A stretch of DNA of 64,000 bases from Balanoglossus misakiensis (lineage: Eukaryota; Hemichordata). Below are positions 50,773 through 60,700 of the stretch, piece by piece (positions within the stretch are counted from its first letter, which is position 1; each line of letters opens with the position of its first letter). The notes under the pieces were generated by a model that saw only the letters and a list, made by a program, of their open reading frames with translations, had not been told where the DNA came from and did no database searches. The translations under genes and the position numbers were made by a program. The stretch lies in the NCBI GenBank assembly GCA_040954595.2, contig CM082578.2, forward strand, positions 868,001-932,000, read 5' to 3'.

Positions 50773-52453
50773 GAGGGAAACGGTCTGGTAATCAATGTTG
50801 TGACACTAGCATTAGGCCTTAAACCCCGGTGCGGAAAGTACTGGGGTTCGGATTAACGTGTGTTTGTACAGTTGTTTATTTGGGAGTGGTCGTCGTGCAT
50901 AATAACTGTGTAATTGATCTCATGTACATAGAAAATAATTGAACACTTTACACCTCTATGCGATTGACAGCTGTTTGAATGGCGTGGTTATTGTTTCCCA
51001 GGGATGCTTCTGAAAAGCACTGAAACCAGATTTCTCCCAAAATCATCGTTGTTTCAAAAGCTCGTGTACTTTTTCATCGATAACTTCATGTTGTGTGTGT
51101 TTATAAAGCCAACCACTGTCGTTGTGTGGTGTAATTCTTTATGCTTGGATCTGTTTGGGCCGATTTTCATAGAGCCAAGTTCGTTGGTGTTGTCTGTTGT
51201 CAGTCAAACGGCATTAAGATTCGCCACTGATTTGGGGGGTCTTTTATACCACGCATCGGGGTTTAAGGTAGTTGGAAAGGCTATTTTTGAAGCAAATTCT
51301 CTCAATGTTTGTGAATTTATTTTCACAAGTTAGAATAAAGATAATGACTTGAAATTTGCAGCATGTGTTCTTAACAAACTAAAAAGTGAGGGAAAAATAT
51401 GACTGTAAAAATATCTGCTAAAATTATGAAATTTGATACGCCTAAATATAAATATTCATAATTTTACAAAATATTGATTGAATCTTGACATGTTTTCACA
51501 AATTATTGAATAATTTGTATTCATTTTAATATGAAGCAACCCCTCCAGCAATGTATGGGACACTTTCAGCAAAAACTTATTTTTTTCAAAGTTATCACTC
51601 AGGAAAACACAGTTTTTGTTGATTTTTTGTATACAACTTTAACGTGCTGCCAAAACACAACGGGAAAACTTATGAAAAAACTGTCCCGTAAAATTGTTCT
51701 TTGGGATGTCCCGAGCCTTTCCTGAAAGTTTCATGATAAAAAAAATATCTGGCATACCTATTCAATCACAAATAAAAACCATTACATTATGGCGAAGGGC
51801 AGAAAAGTAGCGAAATACGCAAAGTTTAGCGGCAGTTCACGGCGAAGGATCGCATTTATCTGGGTCAAACGCTTTTCCGCTGGCTTTTCGGGATCCCTAG
51901 AAATGCAAAAATGTCCATAATTTGGCAGCCTTTAATAAACAAGCAAGGTTATCTATCGTTGAAAATTGCAAGAATCAGTGTTTGCAAGTTACATTTAAAT
52001 GCCCTTGGCTAGGGGAACCCGTCCTTGTGCGCATAGCCTAGGAGAAGTCTTTCCCTAGAGGGCGCTCAAATAAGGCTCCCTAGCTTCCTTGCCAGATGAA
52101 TGAAATTAGGTATCATAAAACCAGCCATATCTTGTTACACGTTTATTGCCCCGAATGAGTTTAATTTTTCTCTAATACATTTCTAGATATAAATTCAGTG
52201 TTTTTAAATGAAATTTTAACTGACGCCCTAGCCTGTCCAACTACCTTAATGTTTACGATATCAGGACAATTTATATCATATGAAGTTTTATGTATTCATA
52301 ATTATTCAGAGAAGCAAATTTTTAAAAATGTGAAATTGTTATCAATCGGATGTGCACTGACAGCATGCTTATATGGAATACAGGTACTCTAACACAATCA
52401 GTCATAACACTTTTGAATCATCAATAAATAACATATAGAATAATTTTACAGGA

Positions 52454-53186
52454 TTTAATTATTTATATTTGAACGCAAAGCGTAAATTCCCTTGTGCCAT
52501 GGAATTCACAATCTGCAACTGGTGGGGTCCTTCTGCCAGTAAGAAGCATCAGATAAATTCTGCATGCTCATCACCGAGGCAATTTAGGTGTACTTTTGTA
52601 CTTTGAGAACTGTCGGTTTTCGCAACTGAAACTCTGCTCACAGGACGGAGGAAAAACTAGAATGACAACAGCTATGTAAGCTAACAAAAGAAACACAGAG
52701 CATAGTTCTCCATACTCATATTTTAATGCAATAATTTTTGCTGAAATTGGGGCGTCCGTGGGCAGGCAAAGGCAGTTCTAACTCAACTTGCAAATCAGGC
52801 CCATGTCTCTTGTTCCCTGAGACTGTCTGGTTCTAATAATAGCTGTAAGAACATAATCGTTGACCAAACGGTTGGTTCAATTTTGCAACATTTTATGATT
52901 TCAAGCTGTGCAATATTTGCAACTCTGTTTCAACTTTGGTTGGAGGGATGATGATGAAGCCATTTCACTGACAAAATAGCACTACTAACTGACATCCATA
53001 TTTGTTTACAGTCAAATGCATTGCCATCAGATAAATGCATACGAAAAAATTCTTATGTGAATAATACACACTATCTTGCACAACTGCAAACTCTGTCACA
53101 TTTGTGACATTTTAAGGAAATTCATTCATTGGGTAGCTTTATGAATTCTTAAACAAACTTAGTCATGAAACCTAAATGGTTACCTT
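52454..53186 (-). repeat. right arm of the long inverted repeat pair
   Basis: Reverse complement of 45948-46683. The arm ends inside with tttaattatttatatttga, mirrored on the left by caaatataaataattaaa, and outside with ggttacctt. Confidence 0.85.
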
Positions 53187-54042
53187 ACACATCTGGCGGC
53201 TCGACTTCTGTGATATAATAGTCTTCAATTAATGTGTATGTGATTCCATACAAATCCATATGATTACCTGAACGTACAAAATCAATTAAAAATAAAAAAT
53301 AAATTAAAAATAAATAAGTATCTCATACATATGCATAAGTGCTTGTGATAAATATATCCTGTATTTAAATAAACCTGTCATTTATTGACCTCGTTTTCCT
53401 ATTAACCCAAAGGACTAGATTGCACTGTAGTATTATTACAGCTTCATTTCAATGCAACAGGTACACTACATCATATTGGAGCAAATATGCCAGCTCAACA
53501 TTGATATAAAGAGTGTCAAAATATTGGTGGCTACAAAAGCTTGTGTCCCTTCAATCCATCCTCGCACTCAGGTGAAAACGAACGTCATTAGTTTTTGGGA
53601 AAAAACCTCTGAAATCAATTTCGGTGAGGCCAAATGTGTTCCAAAGGCAAACCGTTTCTGGTAAACAAATCAATGGCAAATAATTACTTCGGCGACATAC
53701 CAATCAGTCAACATGGCTGCCTAATCGTTGGATAGCCCGGTTTCACCTCGCGATCATTCTATCTTCCGATATGGCGTTGCATGGTTAAATTCGTCTCTTC
53801 TTTGCCGACATAGTCGGGCGACAGCGGTCCAGAAGCATAGGCAGCGACGCCATCTTGTTTACAATGTGAAGTATCGACTGCGCATGCTCAATAATTTTCC
53901 GCGGTTTTTTTTTTGCCAACGGCGCGCGCGCGGTGTCTGGTATAGAGAAAATAACATGCAAGTGCGCGATTATTCATTTGTAAAAAATCAGTTATACATT
54001 TGTCATCAACGTTTGAAAACTTTCAATGATCTTACCTCGGTA
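53187..54042. other. no supported gene
   Basis: Mostly AT-rich, becoming richer in CpG from about 53740 to 53940. A 120-codon ORF (53728-54090) begins at a non-ATG codon, is Arg-rich, and runs into the next repeat element, so it is not accepted as a gene. The CpG-rich patch could be a small promoter. Confidence 0.35.
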
Positions 54043-54855
54043 AGGCTACATTCACAAACACCTCTGGAGGGGGGGGGGCAGGAGAATTGAGGGGGGGATT
54101 TGAAAAAATTGAGGGTATGTAAGGGGGGGATTTGAAATAATTTAGGGACTGAAAGGGGGGGACTTGAAAACTTTGACGACTAAATATTTATTTTGAGTCC
54201 ACAAAAATGCAGTTTCGCGCCCTTTATTTTACAAAATTTTCTAATGTGGGAGGGGGACACCCCCTCCCACACCCACCCCCTACATTCATCGACACCTTTC
54301 AATCTTTGACTGGTTTATCTAGTGTCCCAGGTCAGGGGACTTGCCCCCAGCCCATGATAACTTTGAGCCCCGACGGTTAAATTTGTCCTCCCTAACATAC
54401 TGGTCGTTGAGTTAATTTGCTTTTGCCGGGTTCATTTAAATGCAGCTTTGAGCTCTGTATTTTATAAAATTTTCTTACGTGGGAGGGGGACACCCCCTCC
54501 CAAACCCACCCCCTTCAATTCTCGGTTTACAATGTCTCCCAACACAGAATACACATTCTTAAAAATTAAAAACAATGTTCAGTTTTAATACCCACTGATG
54601 AGAGGAAACATCAATTTCAAATTATTTTCATGGGAGCGCTGTTTTTCTTTTTTACAAGATATTAGATAGATAGGTGATGTGTTTCGCTGTGTGAAAGAAA
54701 ATGGGGGGGGGGGGGGATTTCAAATTTTTAGCAGTTCGGAAGGGGGGTATTTGAAAATATTTCGGGTTGTGTAGGGGGGCATGTGAAAATTAACGGTAAA
54801 AAAAATTGAATTCTCACCCCCCCCCCCCCTCCAGAGGTGTTTGTGAATGCAGCCT
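54043..54855. mobile_element. non-autonomous element with G-rich inverted termini
   Basis: The ends are AGGCTACATTCACAAACACC and the complement of AGGCTGCATTCACAAACACC, followed by CTCTGGAGGGGGG on both sides. The 0.8 kb interior contains G-runs near the ends and two related direct segments (about 54180-54300 and 54415-54530). Each has the hairpin gtgggagggggacaccccctcccac or a close variant. No ORF. Target duplication is not clear. Confidence 0.8.
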
Positions 54856-55367
54856 AAGCATTTCAAATAGGTACAGTTTTATTTAGAACCATCGTATGTG
54901 GAAAATAATAAAACACAGAGTGGGGATTTGCCCTATGTTTGACTTGATCATACCCAGCTCGGTTTGCGTTTTGTCATTGACGAGGGTGTCAGACTTTTGC
55001 TGAGAGAGTGAGTTTCTATAGCGTAAACGTTTATCGACTGGACTTTCTGTGCGCCAACAATTACATTATTTGTGGCCGGGGAACACGTGCAACTTTTGAT
55101 GACTGTTTTTCTAGCGCCGTGTTTTTATCTTACGACCTAGAATACCTGCTTGCGTCACTATGGTCTGCTCTGCACGTACTATGCTTTCCAGTTTATGTAG
55201 CTTGAAGTTGTACCACATTTTGGTTTCCGAGCTGTAGCGAACATAAAACCGAAACTAATAGCTACGTGTTGACCTCAGCGACTGCGTGTTTTTTTTGTTG
55301 AGCTCGCTAAATTCCAAGTATTCCCAACCTACAGTTTATTCTCATGCAGCTCAGACTGAGGTCGCTT
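54856..55367. other. no supported gene
   Basis: Unique-looking DNA. A 65-codon plus-strand ORF (55008-55205) does not begin at ATG and has no family features. Confidence 0.35.
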
Positions 55368-55648
55368 CTAAGAGAAAAAACAACAACATATTTTGGCTGC
55401 TGCCAGACCAGGAATGGAAAATCTTGAGTGGCGCTGGGCTGCATTTCTCTGTAGGACTGTAGTTCTATTGTGCAAGGGTTCGCCAGCATCGCCTTCAGAC
55501 TTGTTGTCATAGTCACTGGTGGCGGTTTGTCCTGCACTACTCGTCGTTCTATTTGATGTGGTGGTATTATTCCCAGATGTCTGTGCCGAGGATCCTGCCC
55601 GTTTTCCGATTCTCTTCGTTTTGTCGGCCATTTGCTTCACTTTTTCTG
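55368..55648 (-). CDS. possible first exon of an unknown gene
   Basis: From an ATG at 55648 the frame reads MTEKVKQMADKTKRIGKRAG, then a Ser/Thr/Asn-rich stretch and a segment ending SRFSIPGLAAAKI. The composition resembles a basic, disordered N-terminus more than random AT-rich DNA. There is no matching downstream exon that I could identify, so this is a weak call. Confidence 0.25.
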
Positions 55649-55794
55649 TCATTGTTGCGACGTCAGTCTCTGTTGTTGTTCGAAGGAGGCGAAAGTCCAT
55701 TCACCATTAATAGCCGAATTTCCAAGATCGTCCGTTAATTACAATGCGACGTCACGCTATCATGTCCTAAGAAAGACTACAGGGCACATTTTTT

Positions 55795-55925
55795 TATCTC
55801 GTGCGCACGACTTACGTGTGCATGTGATATTTTCTCGTGAACACGAGTGCGCTCGCAATTTTCTCGTGCGCACGAGATATGCACGAGATAGCATGTTTCT
55901 CGTGCACACGAGAAAACATCTCGCT
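55795..55925. repeat. cluster of CTCGTGNNCACGAG palindromes
   Basis: At least four near copies of the 14-base palindrome (ctcgtgcgcacga, ctcgtgaacacgag, ctcgtgcgcacgag, ctcgtgcacacgag) occur at roughly 30-base spacing, with extra tgcacgagat text. It looks like part of a MITE or a hairpin-rich repeat. Confidence 0.7.
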
Positions 55926-56500
55926 GGAACAAGATACTATCTCTTGCTCAAGAAATAGAATAACTGGCAGCCACTATGATGTCTGCCACAGGCAAATTTA
56001 AATATTCCACTCTGGATCTTCTTTCAGCCCTTCGGAAAACATGAGCATTTATGAAATCCGGCTCTCAATTTTTCGAGAAGTTCCAGCAGTTGTGGTGTCG
56101 CCAAAAACGAATGTATGCCATTCCTGGCGGAAAAAAATATGCAAGAGACGCTTGCAATACACTGCCATCTACCTGACCGCCCTACATGCCTTAATGTAAG
56201 GTAGAAGGTCGGGCGGTAGGAAGAGTTCACCAAAAGAGGGCGCATTTTATCATCCATTGATTTATACTGTGTACGAGCAGAGAAGCCTCAGTGTTCGCGG
56301 TTAGAACCGTATCGGTAAGACAAAGACAGAAGAGTTGACAGACAACAAACTTATTCAGTTTATATCATATAATTCTTACTGTAAAACGTTCCCTGAATAA
56401 AGCCTTGTGCTCATAAGAACATTGAAGATTGTCGCATACAGACCGACACCCTTTTATCTATTGTAGGTATTGAATGGAACGCTAAATACCTGTGTATTTC

Positions 56501-57560
56501 TTATTCATTAAGCAATGATGTAACACAACAAGTTTCGGACAGTGTGAAGAAAGGGCCAAAGCACTCTTGCAAGTTAGTGTGGTGTACTCTTTTCCAACAC
56601 TGCTGCAAGCTGTTCAGCACCTGATGCTGCTTGTATCTCCGATGACAAATGGACAGTCTGTGTGCTGTCAAAGTAAATCCATCAATTTTGCGGAGCTGAA
56701 AGGAAAATGACAGCTTGTCAAACTCAAATCTGCCAGACGAAATAGGGAAAGAAATGCATAACAGGTAATCCACCATACTATGAATTTTAGCCAGCATCCT
56801 ATGAAATGCGGTGAAACGGAACTGCAATTAATTTTAAATGAATTCTGCTCAAATAGTTTTCTTAGTTCTCAACATTGGATTGGAACCGTTAAATATAATG
56901 TACTGTATAACATTATCATACAGGTTAGTATGTCAAATATTTTTCCATTTGGCATTTTCTTCTTGAGGTCATTTCAACAGTATGCACACCACAGTTTGTG
57001 AGATATGGACAGAAACAAACTGGAATCTATGCAATGTTATAATAGTATATTATTGTTAACAAGAAAGCGGCAACTCTCTACCTGGCAGAGAATAATGATA
57101 GTCTTTTTGAAAAAAAGGGCGTGCTGAGGATATGGTCAGTCAAAAACATACATGTATAAGGTATGCCTGAACTAATTTTTAACATGGTGCACAAGCGTTT
57201 GCCCCATAGTAACTTAGTTAGATTCAAAATGGCCGCCATTTATGTAAGTGCGCCCTCAACAACTACCTTTGTGCGCATTCCCTGTAATGGGGAGGGCATT
57301 ATATGCGCCTTGTTTGCATGATTTAAACATCACTTGAAATGCACTTTCATGTATAGACTACCGATGAATTTCACTGTAATCGAACACTATATTATTTGTA
57401 TTTCTATTTTGATCTTACAGTGAATAAAAATGACCATTTGAAGCCAATCATTTACAATCACCACGTACCTGGCCTGAATGTTTGCTTTTATTATGTTCAC
57501 AAACTTAACACACCATTGTTCTGGTTGTAAAGGCGGGTACAGGTTGGCTAGTAGTGAGGG
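56501..57560 (-). other. possible exons of an unrecognised minus-strand gene
   Basis: Two weak candidates. Around 57460-57560 a frame (MFPSLLANLYPPLQPEQWCV onward, ending NIQAR) is followed by GTACGT. At 56501 to about 56740 a frame (KIDGFTLTAHRLSICHRRY, later CFGPFFTLSETCCVTSLLNE) follows CTTTCAG and ends at TAA. Their phases do not join directly in the simple reading. They lie just 3' of the RAG1-like gene. Not kelch-like. Confidence 0.2.
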
Positions 57561-57668
57561 GAACATGTACATTCAGTCTAGTTACTCGCTAAATTTTCAA
57601 GTACTTGGTACATTATCTGAAAGTCACACAATTATTCACACAAGAGGCAATATGCAGGTTAAAGAGTT

Positions 57669-57674
57669 TTTATT
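57669..57674 (-). terminator. putative poly(A) signal of the RAG1-like gene
   Basis: AATAAA on the minus strand about 105 bases beyond the TAA stop at 57782-57780. This is a plausible short 3' UTR. Confidence 0.5.
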
Positions 57675-57779
57675 ATTAACATTTTACACATCAAATATAT
57701 ATGTACAAAATTGGCATGGTAACAATCACAAAAATACTTTAAATCTTGCATTGTGATCTATTTACATTCACATTTACAT

Positions 57780-60700
57780 TTACTTTTTATAGGGGCCTCT
57801 TGACTTGATTTCAGGTTTTGTATGTGTCGGGCTAGTCCTAATATGGTGGTCTTTCACTAGTTGCTCAAGTTTGTTCAGGCGGTCACCAGGCATACATGCA
57901 TAGCTCACTGAAGCCTGGTTAAAGGCGTGGTGGATTGACTCTATCCTCTGCTCGCCGAAGAACCCTAGCCCTCGTTTAAATAATCTGATCTTCTCCATTA
58001 TGTGACACTCAAGCATGTGCAATTTTGGAAACACACTTTCCTCTGGAAAATGTGTCCTATTCAGGTTCATGAACCTGGATACGGCAGTATCTGAAATAAA
58101 TTATATTTGAAAATGTCAATATTTTTTACTTCAAAGTTATAATTTAGTTATTCAATGTTACAATAGTGATGTGCCATAAATGATAAGCATTATGTATTGT
58201 ACGGCATACACTTTGGGAAAGGTATGGGTGGTGGAGAGGGGCGAATGGCCGGGAAGTGAGATGAGATGCGCGTGGTGTTGATACCAAATTCAAGTCTGAT
58301 TTATTGTAACTTTACGCAAGCTATATATACATGTTGGTGAACCTTGACTTTTGTTCACACCTGATACCGGGAGATTCACACTTGACAGTGGGCTCAAGTT
58401 TGGTGACTGACTTATTCCCTGCTTGCTGTGTGCAAGTGGAAGAGGGGGTGGGGGTGCCTGCATGCATGCTGTACTTACCCAATTCTTCAATTTCAATGTG
58501 TGTCAATTTTCTGCTGTGGGAATACTTGTTGTGGCAGTTTGCAAACTCCGTGAACAGTGGTTGGTGTTTGTGTACTATTTTCCGGGCTTTTGGGAGCAAC
58601 TCTGGGCATACCTGCTCAGTCACATTTACAACACTGTTGCATAGTAGATTCACATTTTGTGGCTGAAAAATAGGCAGTCCAATCATTAATCTTTTCATTT
58701 ACAGGGCAAGTATAATGTTTGTTTTTTTCACTATGAATTAAGCCTGTATTTCAAGACTGTAACTGATTAACTATATCAAATACTAAACACTTACATTTAA
58801 CTAAAATCAAAGAATGTTATAAATGTTCTGTGAATTAAAATTTGATTAATGTATTTTTTAATTCAACCTTCGGTTACTCACCAACTAGAAAAATATTGTT
58901 AAACATCCAACCTAAAAATAAAAAAAAACTAACAGAAAAATGAAAAATAAAGATAAAATGTCCAAGGGAACTTGGCTATATATAAACTTTCAGTACAATT
59001 TATTACACAATTAGGGCAAACAAACTTCAACAACTTCATGCATGGCAATTAAGTAACCATAACAATTATTCTTACACAGACCTTGCAGCATCGGTTTACA
59101 TGATTGCCTATGAATGACTGACTATGGTAGGCTTGCAAATAGACATTGATAGAAGCAAGTGCTACTTCAAGTCCCCTATGCAAGTATCCAGCTTGATGGG
59201 GAAGCCTTTTCTGCAATATTACAATTCCTGCAGCCTAAAAGTTAAACACACCCAATGATTACATTCAAATGAAAAATTAGTCATGTTATACCTGAAAAGA
59301 AGACAAATCACATTTTTTTTTATAAATCAGTACCAAATATGATAATGCATTCACCTTTTTGTCTGCAATATCAGAGAGTTTCTTTCTTTTACGTTCCATA
59401 TGTTTTACTTGTCCAAGTGTTGGTGGCCAGTCCTCATCATCACTATCATCATCACTAGTATCAGTGAAGGCAGCTTCAATGTGGGATGTCAGTAAATCAT
59501 ACTCAACATGTATTTCATTAATCTCTGAATTGAGGTGAGATATCTTCGAAATGTGACTGACATATTCATCAAAGTGGGCAGGTTTCATGACTGGCACATC
59601 TATTTCCTCCCCCGCCCCCACTAAACGAGTGAAGATTTCGGCATCAAGTAGATGACAAGAATTCTGCAGGAGACGAAAGAGCCTCTGAAATATGCCCAGG
59701 GAGATGTGCAAAACTGGAATCGAAACCTATGAGAGAAATTAAGCATAACACATTAATTATGACTTCTTGTTTTTATCTGAAATGAAGATAGAGAAAAATG
59801 AAATTGATACATCTATGAAGAACATACCCTACACAGTGGAATTCTAAACATTTGATCCCTGACGCAATTGTAATACTCTTTAGCTTGAGTAAGGACCTTC
59901 CCTGCACTGACAAAATTATTGTGTGCATCTCTGATTGACTCTAGTGTTCTTGGTGGAATATCCGGCCGCTCTTCTGGTGGTAGCTTTGCTTGCTCTTTTG
60001 TGGTCAGACACCACAGGCAAAGTATCGTCCTGTTGATGAAACAAGGAAAAAAGCCTGGGATGTAAAATGAGGGGACAGACAGATAGAAAATAAGGTAGAA
60101 AGGTAACATTGATACTCATTTGTTTTTATGTATTTATTTTTTGTCCACAGAGATGCACAAGTTCTTGTTTGGCTTGCAGGTGACTATGAATTTCTGGTGA
60201 AGATGTACGGATTGTCTGGTCCAAGTGGTATGTGCTGCATGCTGATTCTTTTGATTGTAACATGTTTCTAAATATTTGCATGTCATTTTTTTAATAGAAA
60301 TATTTAGAAACATGTTACAATCAAAAGAATCAGCATGCAGCACATACCACTTGGACCAGACAATCCGTACATCTTCACCAGAAATTCATAGTCACCTGCA
60401 AGCCAAACAAGAACTTGTGCATCTCTGTGGACAAAAAATAAATACATAAAAACAAATGAGTATCAATGTTACCTTTCTACCTTATTTTCTCTCTGTCTGT
60501 CCCCTCATTTTACATCCCAGGCTTTTCTTTCTGCCCCCGTCTCTTTGTTTCACTTTGATCTGTTTGTCAGTGTATCCAATTGTGTTCTATTTTAATTTCA
60601 GTCTCTTTGTGTCTGTCTTCCTTCAGTTCCATTTGTCTGTTGTGTCAGTCTCTCTCTTTTTGCTAACAGAGATACATGTACTATGATTAATGCTTACTTC

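Larger units (their letters stand above)
46684..52453. other. interior between inverted arms, no supported gene
   Basis: 5.8 kb of AT-rich DNA. It contains an inner inverted repeat (47997-49172), members of the dispersed family (47150-47345 and about 50100-50560), and a (CATA)n-type microsatellite. The longest ORF (51004-51333, 109 codons) has no recognisable domain and no splice context. If the arms are transposon ends, the expected transposase is absent. Confidence 0.5.

Noticed and set aside
50607-50795. 62-codon Cys/Tyr-rich ORF
   Set aside because: It is the translation of a CATA/CA microsatellite.
51004-51333. 109-codon plus-strand ORF as a gene inside the long inverted repeat
   Set aside because: Hydrophobic low-information translation, no domain, no splice context, and no transposase motif.
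53728-54090. 120-codon Arg-rich ORF
   Set aside because: It starts at a non-ATG codon, extends into the terminal repeat at 54043, and sits in CpG-rich DNA that favours long chance frames.
55970-55985. CACTATGATG as a ProtoRAG-like terminal heptamer for the RAG1-like gene
   Set aside because: A seven-base match is expected by chance. No inverted partner or target duplication was found on the right side.
53187-57780. RAG2-like kelch exons on the plus strand
   Set aside because: I searched the plus-strand frames by eye for repeated GG...W/Y kelch blades and a PHD pattern and found none convincing. A profile search is needed to exclude very diverged exons.
60151-60231. Plus-strand copy of the D617 exon as part of a second RAG1-like gene
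   Set aside because: No neighbouring plus-strand RAG1 exons exist; it is only the mirrored arm of the inverted repeat.
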